64,000 nucleotides of DNA, from positions 1 through 64,000 of the forward strand of contig JAEWUC010000002.1 in assembly GCA_023397505.1 (NCBI GenBank). Reading direction: 5' to 3'. This DNA is from Bacteroidota bacterium. GTDB lineage: Bacteria; Bacteroidota; Ignavibacteria; Ignavibacteriales; Melioribacteraceae. The stretch's first letter is position 1, and the number at the start of each line of letters is the position of its first letter. Under the pieces are notes generated by a model, which worked only from the letters and a program-made list of their open reading frames with translations, was not told the origin of the DNA and searched no databases. Below are positions 46,756-54,935 of the stretch, in pieces. The position numbers were made by a program, and so were the translations under genes.

Positions 46756-48165
46756 TTAAGCTACGTTTACATTAACAGAATCTGTGAAAAATGTTTCATG
46801 CAATGCTGCAATAACAATGCTTGTGTCAATTTTATCCATCAAGAAAGAATAATTTTTCCCTTCCGTACCGCTTAAGTATGTCAGCGAATCAATATTCAAT
46901 CTTTCAAGAGTATCGGAAATTTTTTTGAATGTCTCCGGCTGGTTATCTGTTTTGTTGCCGATGATTGTAACAAGACTAATATTATTCAGCACACTCAAAT
47001 TTTTAACAGCTTTATGTTCAAGTTCCGGTTTTAACTCCTCGCGGATGTCGTCTATAAATCTTGAAATTTTCTGTGAGTAAGTTAAGATAGATATTGCTCT
47101 ATTTGCAAGTGAATGATTTAAAGAAATTATCGGCAGTGAAAGTTTGTTCAACCTGTTAATTACTTTTGTTAGAACCGAATAATTTATTTCTTCCGTTATA
47201 TCGCTCAAAGAAACTAAGGAAAGATTATTTAATGAAGTGATTGAAATAATTTCCGAAGTGAAATTGCCGAGGCGTTCGCAAATGATTGTCCCTTCAAAAG
47301 ATGTATTGAAAGTGTTCAAAACATTGATTGGAATATTTTTACTTTTAACAGGTTCCATTGCTTTTGGAAAAATAACTTTGGCACCGAGGAAAGCAAGTTC
47401 GGCGGCATCGTTATAATTGATTTCTTTAATGATTTTTGCTTCGGAAACTATCCTGGGATCTGCACTTAATATTCCGTCAACGTCTGTCCATATTTCAACA
47501 GAATCGGCATCAATTGCACCGGCAATAATTGTAGCTGTGTAATCCGAACCGCTTCTGCCGAGTGTTGTAACATGCCCGTTTTGATTTGATCCTGTGAATC
47601 CGTTAATGATAGGAATAACTTCACGTTTTAGGTTCTTAAATTTTTGTTTAATCAGTTTGTTGGAAATATCAAAATCAACTTCGGCGTTTCCAAAATGGGA
47701 ATTTGTTTTTATGAATTCAGCAGCTTCAAAATCTTCAGCTTCAACTCCGTGGGATTTTAAAGCCGAAACCATTAATGTTTTGGATAATAATTCCCCCATT
47801 GATATTACTGCGTCCGAAAGCCGGTCGGTATATTCTTCGATAAGAAAAATTCCTGTAAGTTTTTTCTCAAGTTCTAAAAGTATTGTATTGATTATTTGTT
47901 TTGCGTTATCGATAAAATCTTTATTGATCAATTCAACTAAAAATTTGTAGTGAATCATTTTAACTTCTTCAACAATCCTTTTATAAGAAGTGTCTTTTTT
48001 AGCAGCAAGCTCAACCGATTTAATAAGTTTATCGGTAATACCGCCGATAGCGGAAACTACAACCGCAATTTTGTCCTGTTCATGCTTCTCGCAAATAATA
48101 TTTAATACTTGGTTAAAACTTTCGATTGTTCCAACCGATGTGCCGCCGAATTTTAAGATTTTCAT
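46756..48165 (-). CDS. lysC: Aspartate kinase
   Basis: 469 residues from ATG 48165 (MKILKFGGTSVGT), which has GGAGAA upstream; nine further codons upstream are open but lack support. The ATP and aspartate motifs are KFGGTSVGT, TLGRSGSDYTATIIAG and EIWTDVDGILSADPRIV. Two C-terminal ACT domains (about 310-469) would bind a feedback amino acid. It makes aspartyl phosphate for Met, Thr and Lys synthesis. Here it lies between metY and metX, behind an intrinsic terminator, and should be a methionine-linked isoenzyme. Confidence 0.9.
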   Translation of the reverse strand: MKILKFGGTSVGTIESFNQVLNIICEKHEQDKIAVVVSAIGGITDKLIKSVELAAKKDTSYKRIVEEVKMIHYKFLVELINKDFIDNAKQIINTILLELEKKLTGIFLIEEYTDRLSDAVISMGELLSKTLMVSALKSHGVEAEDFEAAEFIKTNSHFGNAEVDFDISNKLIKQKFKNLKREVIPIINGFTGSNQNGHVTTLGRSGSDYTATIIAGAIDADSVEIWTDVDGILSADPRIVSEAKIIKEINYNDAAELAFLGAKVIFPKAMEPVKSKNIPINVLNTFNTSFEGTIICERLGNFTSEIISITSLNNLSLVSLSDITEEINYSVLTKVINRLNKLSLPIISLNHSLANRAISILTYSQKISRFIDDIREELKPELEHKAVKNLSVLNNISLVTIIGNKTDNQPETFKKISDTLERLNIDSLTYLSGTEGKNYSFLMDKIDTSIVIAALHETFFTDSVNVNVA

Positions 48166-48178
48166 TTTTATGTTCTCC

Positions 48179-48211
48179 AAAAAAGCTTCCATCTCATTTA
48201 GGGATGGAAGC
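48179..48211 (-). terminator. Intrinsic terminator between metY and aspartate kinase
   Basis: On the minus strand GCTTCCATC pairs perfectly with GATGGAAGC (9 bp) and is followed by six T. It lies after the metY stop and before the ribosome site of the kinase gene. It should lower expression of the last two genes or act as a partial terminator. Confidence 0.82.
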
Positions 48212-48219
48212 GTTGTTAA

Positions 48220-49530
48220 TTATATTTTTGCTAATGCTTGTTCAAAGTCTTCGATAATATCGTCGATGTGTTCGATGCCTGGAGAAACTCTTATTAATCC
48301 CGGTGTCGCGCCGGATTCATCGCGTTCTGTCTCGGATAATTGACTGTGCGTTGTTGATGCCGGGTGAATTACAAGTGTTTTTGCATCTCCGACATTTGCA
48401 AGCAGACTTGCAAGTTCCAAACTGTTAATAAATTTTTTGCCGGATTCCAATCCACCCTTAACTTCAAAAGTTAGTATTCCGCCGAACAATCCTTTTCTAA
48501 AAATTCTTTTTGCAGTTTCATGATCAGGATGATTCTCCAGTCCTGGATAAACAACATTTTCAACTTTCGGATGTTTTTGAAACCAGTGTGCGAGTTTCAA
48601 AGAATTTTCTCCGTGCCGTTCAATTCTAAGCGATAGCGTTTCTAATCCTTGAATAAACAAAAACGAATTGAAAGGACTTAAACTCGGTCCGTAATCGCGG
48701 AGTTGTTCAACGCGTGCACGAATAATAAACGCAATATTTCCGAAAGGACCTTTATCGCCGAAAACTTCCCAAAAATTTAATCCGTGATAGCTTGGTGATG
48801 GAGTTGTGAACACCGGGAATTTTCCGTTGCCCCAATCAAATTTTCCGGAATCTACAATTACTCCGCCAATTGATGTGCCGTGTCCGCCGATCCATTTTGT
48901 AGCGGATTCAACAACGATATCTGCGCCATAATCAATTGGTCGAATAATATAGCCGCCCGCACCGAAAGTGTTATCTACAATTAGAGGAATATTATTTGCG
49001 TGAGCGAGCTGTGCAAATTTTTCAATATCGGGAACATTTAATCCGGGGTTGCCTATTGTTTCGATATACAATGCTTTTGTCTTATCGTCAATATGTTTTG
49101 CATAATCATCGGCGTTATTGCTCTTTACAAATTTTGTAGATATGCCGAGGCGGGGGAATGAAACTTTGAATTGATTGTATGTTCCGCCGTAAAGAAAACT
49201 TGAAGAAATTATATTGTCTCCTGCTTCGGCAATTGTGGAGATTGTTAAAAATTGAGCCGCGTGTCCCGATGCAGTTGCAAGAGCCGCTGCGCCGTTTTCC
49301 AACTTTGCGATTCGTTCTTCAAATACTGCCGTCGTCGGATTCATAATTCTTGTATAAATATTCCCGAATTCTTTCAGCCCGAAAAGATTCGCGGCGTGTT
49401 CGGTATTATCAAAAACATAAGATGATGTTTGATAAATCGGAACTGCCCTGGATTTTGTAACCGCATCCGGTTGATGGCCTGCGTGAACCTGCAAAGTTTC
49501 GAAACGGTAATTTTTGTTTTGTGCGCCCAT
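48220..49530 (-). CDS. metY: O-acetylhomoserine sulfhydrylase (MetY)
   Basis: 436 residues. The PLP lysine is Lys212 in ESATKWIGGHG; the O-acetylhomoserine (thiol)-lyase group signature is also seen in IYTRIMNPTTAVFEERIAKLE and VDNTFGAGGYI. The length of about 430 fits MetY better than the shorter MetB/MetC. It turns O-acetylhomoserine and sulfide into homocysteine. It starts 14 bases after the DinB-like gene, in the methionine operon. Confidence 0.93.
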   Translation of the reverse strand: MGAQNKNYRFETLQVHAGHQPDAVTKSRAVPIYQTSSYVFDNTEHAANLFGLKEFGNIYTRIMNPTTAVFEERIAKLENGAAALATASGHAAQFLTISTIAEAGDNIISSSFLYGGTYNQFKVSFPRLGISTKFVKSNNADDYAKHIDDKTKALYIETIGNPGLNVPDIEKFAQLAHANNIPLIVDNTFGAGGYIIRPIDYGADIVVESATKWIGGHGTSIGGVIVDSGKFDWGNGKFPVFTTPSPSYHGLNFWEVFGDKGPFGNIAFIIRARVEQLRDYGPSLSPFNSFLFIQGLETLSLRIERHGENSLKLAHWFQKHPKVENVVYPGLENHPDHETAKRIFRKGLFGGILTFEVKGGLESGKKFINSLELASLLANVGDAKTLVIHPASTTHSQLSETERDESGATPGLIRVSPGIEHIDDIIEDFEQALAKI

Positions 49531-49544
49531 GATATATGTCCCCT

Positions 49545-50015
49545 TTATTTTGTACTTGTTTGGTTTGAATCTATTGTTTGAAAAATTTTTGTGAGGTGAT
49601 GCTGCAAATGCCGGAGATAGTCTTCAATAACGAATTTAATTGTTATAGTATTTTCTTTTCCTATTCCGCATTGATTTGTTAATACTTCTTCGGGTAGTGA
49701 ATCAAGAATATGACAGAGATGGAGATTATAGAGTGTGAAAAAATTAATTAGATGAGACCATTGTTGGGAATTGTGCTGCTGAATTTCTACCCAAAGATTT
49801 TGATTGTAAGGCGGAAAATCTGCGGCAGAATCGTATGCGGCACTTACAAACCTTTGATGATTATTCGCAGCGGAATCAATTAAATGGCCAAGTATTTCTT
49901 TCTTTGACCATTTGTCCGGCGCAGATTTGAATTCCGCATTTTCTTCAGAAATGTTTTCTAAATCGCTTCTTGCTTTTATTACTGTCTTTCTAATTTGTTC
50001 AGCAATTATTTCCAT
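49545..50015 (-). CDS. DinB-superfamily protein, first gene of the methionine operon
   Basis: 156 residues forming a four-helix bundle. The three metal-ligand histidines of the DinB/YfiT fold appear in EILGHLIDSAANNHQRF and YLRHLQHHLTKIF. DinB-like proteins include thiol-dependent S-transferases and uncharacterised enzymes. It is preceded by two leader peptides with terminators and lies 14 bases before metY. A metal- or thiol-dependent role in sulfur metabolism is inference from position; no substrate is recognised. Confidence 0.8.
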   Translation of the reverse strand: MEIIAEQIRKTVIKARSDLENISEENAEFKSAPDKWSKKEILGHLIDSAANNHQRFVSAAYDSAADFPPYNQNLWVEIQQHNSQQWSHLINFFTLYNLHLCHILDSLPEEVLTNQCGIGKENTITIKFVIEDYLRHLQHHLTKIFQTIDSNQTSTK

Positions 50016-50040
50016 TGTTTTCTCTATTCAATTCTAATTA

Positions 50041-50077
50041 ATAAAAAAACCCTTCATGTTTTTCACGTGAAGGGCTT
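50041..50077 (-). terminator. Second attenuator terminator of the methionine leader
   Basis: On the minus strand CCCTTCA pairs with TGAAGGG, with an extra TG/CA inner pair, followed by seven T. It lies 23 bases after the stop of the second Met-rich ORF and 26 bases before the DinB-like gene. Confidence 0.85.
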
Positions 50078-50099
50078 ATCATCTTGGAAACTTTTCAGT

Positions 50100-50195
50100 T
50101 CACCCGTCACGGTATGGACATAGCATAGCCATCATATGCATAATCATACACATTATTCCGTTACCGTAAATGTTTATGTTGATGTCTTGTTTCAT
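50100..50195 (-). CDS. Second Met-rich leader peptide (31 codons)
   Basis: ATG 50195 to TGA 50100-50102. The 31-residue product starts MKQDINI and contains the run IMCMIMHMMAMLC: seven Met and two Cys within 13 residues. Nothing suggests a folded protein. TTACGGTA near the fourth quarter of the ORF start and TACCGTGA after the Met run could pair (8 bp with one wobble) around the Met codons, and CCGTGA/GGGTGAA could alternatively pair with the terminator's TTCACG. A ribosome stalled for lack of charged tRNA-Met would favour the second fold. No annotated protein of this kind is known to me. Confidence 0.75.
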   Translation of the reverse strand: MKQDININIYGNGIMCMIMHMMAMLCPYRDG

Positions 50196-50212
50196 AACTT
50201 CGTCCGTATAAC

Positions 50213-50247
50213 AAAAAAGCCCTTCAAGTTCTCCTGAAGGGCTTTTT
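50213..50247 (-). terminator. First attenuator terminator of the methionine leader
   Basis: On the minus strand GCCCTTCA pairs with TGAAGGGC (8 bp, AA/TT extended) and is followed by six T. It begins about 20 bases after the stop of the first Met-rich ORF. Its 5' arm GCCCTTC is complementary to GAAGGGC at the end of that ORF. Confidence 0.9.
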
Positions 50248-50266
50248 AATTTCTATTTGCCGGTTG

Positions 50267-50368
50267 TTACTCGGCGCCCTTCGTATTAAACGACATCATC
50301 ATAATGCACATCATTCCCATATTCATCGAAGGATTAATTTGCCGTTTATTTAATACGAAGTTTTTCAT
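50267..50368 (-). CDS. First Met-rich leader peptide (33 codons)
   Basis: ATG 50368 to TAA 50267-50269. The 33-residue product starts MKNFVLNKR and contains the run MNMGMMCIMMM: eight Met in eleven codons. CTTCGTATTAAA early in the ORF is perfectly complementary over 12 bases to TTTAATACGAAG after the Met run. The second strand continues into GAAGGGC, which can pair with GCCCTTC, the 5' arm of the terminator. This gives the 1:2, 2:3, 3:4 arrangement of classical ribosome-controlled attenuators. No strong Shine-Dalgarno precedes it, as is common in this phylum. Confidence 0.8.
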   Translation of the reverse strand: MKNFVLNKRQINPSMNMGMMCIMMMSFNTKGAE

Positions 50369-50390
50369 TTTCTAATTTTTATTTAATGCG

Positions 50391-50419
50391 AATATAATTT
50401 GTAGATTTCCGTTTGTCAA
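50391..50419 (-). promoter_or_regulatory. Promoter of the methionine operon
   Basis: On the minus strand TTGACA and TATATT are separated by exactly 17 bases. The upstream T makes a TTTG, also compatible with the Bacteroidetes -33 box, and TATATTCG is close to TAnnTTTG. The -10 box lies 22 bases before the ATG of the first leader peptide. Confidence 0.75.
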
Positions 50420-50499
50420 ATACTTTTTTAAATTAATTATCAAAAGAATGTATAATTATACATTAATTCATTATCGTGATTTTGCCGGAATTGTTTAGA

Positions 50500-51237
50500 A
50501 TGCCTTTGACCGATAAAAAACCAGATATCAATATTTCAAAAATAAAAAGCATTAATTCATTGTTGATAAAGCGATTCGGGGTTCCCAAACGCCAAAATCC
50601 TTTGCCGAATCCGCTTGATTTATTAATTGCCACAATACTTTCACAGAACACAAACGACAATAATTCATATAAAGCATTCCAAAACCTTAAAGCGAGATAT
50701 AAATCGTGGAAAGAATTGGTTGATGAAAAAAGATCAACAATTGAAAATGTTATCCGGGTTGCGGGATTAGCAAAACAAAAATCGGAAGCAATAAAAAATT
50801 TAATAAGTGGGTTAACTAAAAGAGGGAAGTTAAATTTGGATTTTATTAATAGTATGAATGATAAAGATGCAATTGAAAACTTGACAGGATTTAAAGGGAT
50901 TGGTATTAAAACTGCAAGCTGTGTTTTACTTTTTGCGATGGATAGAAATGTTTGTCCGGTAGATACACACGTGCACCGCACAACAAATCGTATCGGCGTA
51001 GTAAACGAAAACACCCCTGATAAAACATTTTATTCACTTAATAAAAATTTTCCGGCAGGGATAGCGCATTCATTTCATACAAATTTAATACGGCTCGGAA
51101 GAGAAATATGCAAACCTGCAAACCCAAGCTGCGGCGTTTGTCCTTTGCTTAAACTTTGTGAATATGATTCGAAAAATCTTAATAAAAGTACGGTTGCGAA
51201 AAAACGGGATTTTATGTTATTGGATAATGTTGATTAA
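50500..51237 (+). CDS. nth: Endonuclease III-like DNA glycosylase
   Basis: 245 residues from ATG 50500; a GTG at 50476 would add eight. The helix-hairpin-helix LTGFKGIGIKTASCVLL and the catalytic Asp of VCPVDTHVHRTTNRIG are clear. Four cysteines for a [4Fe-4S] cluster lie at EICKPANPSCGVCPLLKLC. The enzyme excises oxidised pyrimidines and nicks the abasic site. The Lys of the HhH catalytic motif is replaced in the usual LPGVGRKTA position by IKTA, still Lys. Its 5' end is divergent from the methionine promoter. Confidence 0.9.
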   Translation: MPLTDKKPDINISKIKSINSLLIKRFGVPKRQNPLPNPLDLLIATILSQNTNDNNSYKAFQNLKARYKSWKELVDEKRSTIENVIRVAGLAKQKSEAIKNLISGLTKRGKLNLDFINSMNDKDAIENLTGFKGIGIKTASCVLLFAMDRNVCPVDTHVHRTTNRIGVVNENTPDKTFYSLNKNFPAGIAHSFHTNLIRLGREICKPANPSCGVCPLLKLCEYDSKNLNKSTVAKKRDFMLLDNVD

Positions 51238-51382
51238 TACGTTTGATGCCTATCCAGTTAATTTCCCGCATTATCACAGGAGAGAAAAATCTTGGATTTT
51301 AGAAGTGACGGTTCTATTTTCACAAAAATGATTTTTGATATCATGATAAAATACATCCATCTAAAATTGCCGGACAAAAATT

Positions 51383-52549
51383 ATGGACTCTAAAATCTCA
51401 CGTCTTCATGTTGTTGATGCGTTGCGCGGTTTTGCGATTGTATCAATTATGCTTTTACACAATATCGAACATTTTGATTTTTATTTCCTACCAACAAATC
51501 TGCCTGCGTGGATGGTTGTTGTTGATAAATGGATTTGGGACAGTTTGTTTTTCCTTTTCGGCGGGAAATCTTATGCTATATTTGCCTTATTGTTTGGATT
51601 AACATTCTTCATCCAATCCAAAAATCAAGAGAATAAAGGCAAAGATTTTAGGGGAAGATTCGCTTGGCGGTTAACACTATTGTTTGGTTTTGGATTTATC
51701 AATTCTGCATTTTATCAGGGTGATATACTTTTGATTTATGCAGTAATTGGTTTTGTATTAATTCCTGTATCAAAGCTCAGCGATAAAGTTGTTTTTGCAA
51801 TTGCGATGATTCTTATGATCCAACCTTACGAATTGTATAATTTATTTTTCGCAGTTCAAAATCCAACACTGCAAATATCTGATCCTTTATCATGGTCGTA
51901 TTTTGCGAAGACCGGTGAATATATAACCGGTAGTTCATTAATTGATACTTTGATTGGCAATCTTACAACCGGGAAAACCGCTGTGCTGCTTTGGAATTGG
52001 GAAAACGGACGCGTGTTCCAAACTGCATCTTTGTTCATGTTCGGAATGCTTGCCGGAAGAAAATATTTGTTCGCTGTATCGCAAGAAAATATAAAATTCT
52101 GGAAAAGAACTTTGATAATTGCTGCCCTTACATTCATTCCGTTGTTCGTAATAAAATTATATCATGTTGATTTGATTAACAGTGATGCGGTTAATCGTCC
52201 GTTTGGAATTATAATTTCTTCATGGTCCAATATGGCTTTCATGCTTGTACTGGTTTCCGGTTTTGTGATTCTTTTTCAAAACGGATTCTTTCATAAAATA
52301 TTAAATATTTTTTCTTCGTTCGGAAGAATGAGTTTATCAAACTACATAATGCAGTCAATAATCGGTTCAATTATTTATTATGGATTCGGACTTGGGCTTT
52401 ACGAATTTACAGGTGCGACATATTGTTTGTTAATTGGAATAGCTCTTGCAGTCGTTCAAGGATATTTCAGTGCTTGGTGGATTAAAAAACATAACCAAGG
52501 TCCGCTCGAAATTATTTGGCACAAATTAACCTGGATTGGCTCAAAATAA
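51383..52549 (+). CDS. DUF418/YeiB-type membrane protein
   Basis: 388 residues with about nine to ten membrane spans. The N-terminal RLHVVDALRGFAIVSIMLLHNIEHF is typical of this acyltransferase-3-related family, and the C-terminal part contains SFGRMSLSNYIMQSIIGSIIYYGFG and a cytoplasmic-facing final segment GPLEIIWHKLTW as in DUF418. Its function is not established; relatives may transfer acyl groups or pump ions. It stands alone. Confidence 0.82.
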   Translation: MDSKISRLHVVDALRGFAIVSIMLLHNIEHFDFYFLPTNLPAWMVVVDKWIWDSLFFLFGGKSYAIFALLFGLTFFIQSKNQENKGKDFRGRFAWRLTLLFGFGFINSAFYQGDILLIYAVIGFVLIPVSKLSDKVVFAIAMILMIQPYELYNLFFAVQNPTLQISDPLSWSYFAKTGEYITGSSLIDTLIGNLTTGKTAVLLWNWENGRVFQTASLFMFGMLAGRKYLFAVSQENIKFWKRTLIIAALTFIPLFVIKLYHVDLINSDAVNRPFGIIISSWSNMAFMLVLVSGFVILFQNGFFHKILNIFSSFGRMSLSNYIMQSIIGSIIYYGFGLGLYEFTGATYCLLIGIALAVVQGYFSAWWIKKHNQGPLEIIWHKLTWIGSK

Positions 52550-52790
52550 TTTTGATACATGATTCTGGATGTAGGACGCTGTCTATTCAATTTCAAATGA
52601 ATAAATGACAAGTATATCTCAAGGGGATTATTATAATATATTTATCTCCAATAAATAATAATTTCCATTCCCAAATTGAACAAATACCCCCATATCCTTG
52701 TTATGATTTGTAAATAAGAGCTAATGTTTGTTTTATTAACATTGTTCCTTATATTTAGCCAATGCAATTGAAAATCAATCCGGGAAATTA

Positions 52791-54194
52791 ATGGCAAAAG
52801 AATACGAAATCGCAGTTTTAGGAGGCGGTCCTGGCGGATATGTTGCGGCAATACGAGCGGCACAACTTGGGTTCAAGACTATTGTAATTGATAAAGAAAA
52901 TCTTGGAGGCGTTTGCTTGAACTGGGGATGCATTCCAACAAAATCACTTCTTAAAAATGCCGAACTTTTTGACCTAATGAAAAATCATTCCAGCGATTTT
53001 GGAATCAGCGTTGAAGGATTGAGTTTTGATTTTACAAAAATTATAAAACGCAGCCGCGATATTTCAGACAAGATTACTAAAAATGTAGAACTGCTGATTA
53101 AGAAAAATAAAGTGGATAGAATCCGCGGTTTCGGAAAAATCATCTCCAAGAATCAAATTGATATTTATGATAACGATGGGAAAAAAATAGATTCAATACA
53201 ATCGGATAAAATTATAATTGCCACGGGTGCACGCGCAAAAACTTTTCCTTCAATACCGGTTGATAGAAAAAACATTATTACTTCTACCGAAGCAATGATT
53301 TTAGAAAAGCAGCCGAAAGATTTAATTGTAATCGGCGCGGGCGCTATAGGTGTTGAGTTCGCATATTTTTATTCTGTGCTCGGTACTAAAGTTACAATTA
53401 TTGAAATGATGGAAAATATTTTACCTGTTGAGGATAAAGAAGTATCGCAGACACTTGAGAAGATTTTTAAGAAAAGAGGAATTGAAATTTTCACTTCAGC
53501 AAAAGTTGAGAAAGCCGAAATAAAAAAAGATCATGTTGTAGTATCGATTGAAAAAGATGGAAAGAAAACCGAATTGAAAGCGGAAAGAGTTTTAAACGCA
53601 ATTGGAGTGACCGGAAATATTGAAGGGTTCGGCTTGGAAGAACTTGGCGTTGAAATTGAACGCGGGCATATAAAAGTTGATAAGAAAAATTATCAGACAA
53701 ACATTACAAGCATATATGCTATTGGTGATGTAATAGGCGCTCCGTGGCTTGCTCATGTTGCTTCCGCTGAAGGTATTGTTTGTGTAGAAAATATAAAAGG
53801 TTTGCACACAACCCCGGTTGATTATGGAACAATTCCCGGTTGTACATATTGCCAGCCGCAAGTTGCGAGTGTCGGATTGACTGAAAAGAAAGCACGCGAA
53901 CAAGGTTACGAAATCAAAATTGGTAAATTTCCTTTCATGGCAAGCGGTAAAGCTTTTGCTGCGGGCGACCGCGAAGGTTTTGTAAAAGTAATTTTCGATG
54001 CAAAATACGGCGAACTTCTCGGTGCTCATATAATTGGTTCGGAGGCGACTGAATTAATTGCCGAACTTACTCTTGCCAAATCAATGGAAGCTACATACGA
54101 AACAATTATAAAAACAATTCATGCGCATCCAACATTATCGGAATCTTTGATGGAAGCTGCGGCAAATGCTTATGGCGAATCAATCCACATCTAA
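52791..54194 (+). CDS. lpdA: Dihydrolipoyl dehydrogenase
   Basis: 467 residues. FAD binding GGGPGGYVAAIRAAQLG, redox-active Cys pair GGVCLNWGCIPTKSLL, NAD-binding GAGAIGVEFAYFYSVLG, FAD motif SIYAIGDVIG and active His-Glu in HAHPTLSESLMEA are all present. It reoxidises dihydrolipoyl groups of the E2 subunit to make NADH. Its end overlaps lipB by up to 29 bases; E1, E2 and lipoate genes follow, so it belongs to a 2-oxoacid dehydrogenase cluster. Confidence 0.96.
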   Translation: MAKEYEIAVLGGGPGGYVAAIRAAQLGFKTIVIDKENLGGVCLNWGCIPTKSLLKNAELFDLMKNHSSDFGISVEGLSFDFTKIIKRSRDISDKITKNVELLIKKNKVDRIRGFGKIISKNQIDIYDNDGKKIDSIQSDKIIIATGARAKTFPSIPVDRKNIITSTEAMILEKQPKDLIVIGAGAIGVEFAYFYSVLGTKVTIIEMMENILPVEDKEVSQTLEKIFKKRGIEIFTSAKVEKAEIKKDHVVVSIEKDGKKTELKAERVLNAIGVTGNIEGFGLEELGVEIERGHIKVDKKNYQTNITSIYAIGDVIGAPWLAHVASAEGIVCVENIKGLHTTPVDYGTIPGCTYCQPQVASVGLTEKKAREQGYEIKIGKFPFMASGKAFAAGDREGFVKVIFDAKYGELLGAHIIGSEATELIAELTLAKSMEATYETIIKTIHAHPTLSESLMEAAANAYGESIHI

Positions 54195-54879
54195 AAATTT
54201 TGATTATTGCGATCTCGGCTTTATCGATTATAAAGAAGCATGGGATTTGCAAAAAGAAATTTTTACAAAACGCGTTCACGACGAAACAGACGATACTTTT
54301 TTTCTTCTTGAACATCCGAATACTTATACTCTTGGAAAAGTTGCTGAGAAAGAAAACTTAATTAGCAACGAAGATCAGTTAAAGGAATTAGGTATTAAAG
54401 TTTACGAAATAGACCGCGGCGGAGATATAACTTATCACGGTCCGGGGCAAATTGTCGGTTACCCAATTATAAAATTGAGCGATTGGAAGGAAGACACGCA
54501 CGAATACCTGCGCGGACTCGAAGAAATTATTATGAATGTTTGTGCCGATTATGGTTTGAAGACCGAGCGAAATCCAAAATACACGGGTGTATGGATTGAT
54601 AACAGGAAAATAGCCGCAATCGGAATTAAAGTAAGCAGATGGGTTACAATGCATGGTTTCGCTTTCAATGTAAATACTGATTTGAATTATTTCGGTGGAA
54701 TTATTCCATGTGGTATCCGCGATAAAGATGTAACATCTTTAAAAAGAGAACTTGGCAGCGAAGTTGACATCAACGAAGTGAAATTAAAACTTGTAAATGA
54801 GTTTGAAAAGTTCTTCGGTTATACTTCTTTTCTTGTGAAAAATAAAACTAATTATTTGAAAGAAGCTATTAAAACTTAG
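54166..54879 (+). CDS. lipB: Lipoyl(octanoyl) transferase
   Basis: 237 residues. The LipB signature RGGDITYHGPGQIVGYPI is complete; the catalytic Lys lies in RKIAAIGIKVSRWVTMHGFAFNV and Cys in GGIIPCGIRD. It moves octanoyl from acyl carrier protein to lipoyl domains. ATG 54166 and ATG 54172 are both inside the lpd gene, so translation is coupled; the choice changes only two residues. Confidence 0.94.
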   Translation: MLMANQSTSKNFDYCDLGFIDYKEAWDLQKEIFTKRVHDETDDTFFLLEHPNTYTLGKVAEKENLISNEDQLKELGIKVYEIDRGGDITYHGPGQIVGYPIIKLSDWKEDTHEYLRGLEEIIMNVCADYGLKTERNPKYTGVWIDNRKIAAIGIKVSRWVTMHGFAFNVNTDLNYFGGIIPCGIRDKDVTSLKRELGSEVDINEVKLKLVNEFEKFFGYTSFLVKNKTNYLKEAIKT

Positions 54880-54935
54880 CGGCATTACGTCTTTGCGAAA
54901 AATCATTTCTTGCAAAGAACGCGAAGGGAAATAAA

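Noticed and set aside
50041..50419. SAM or other riboswitch before the methionine operon
   Set aside because: No SAM-I or SAM-II core was recognised; the region is taken up by two short Met-rich ORFs and two terminators, which explain the structure better.
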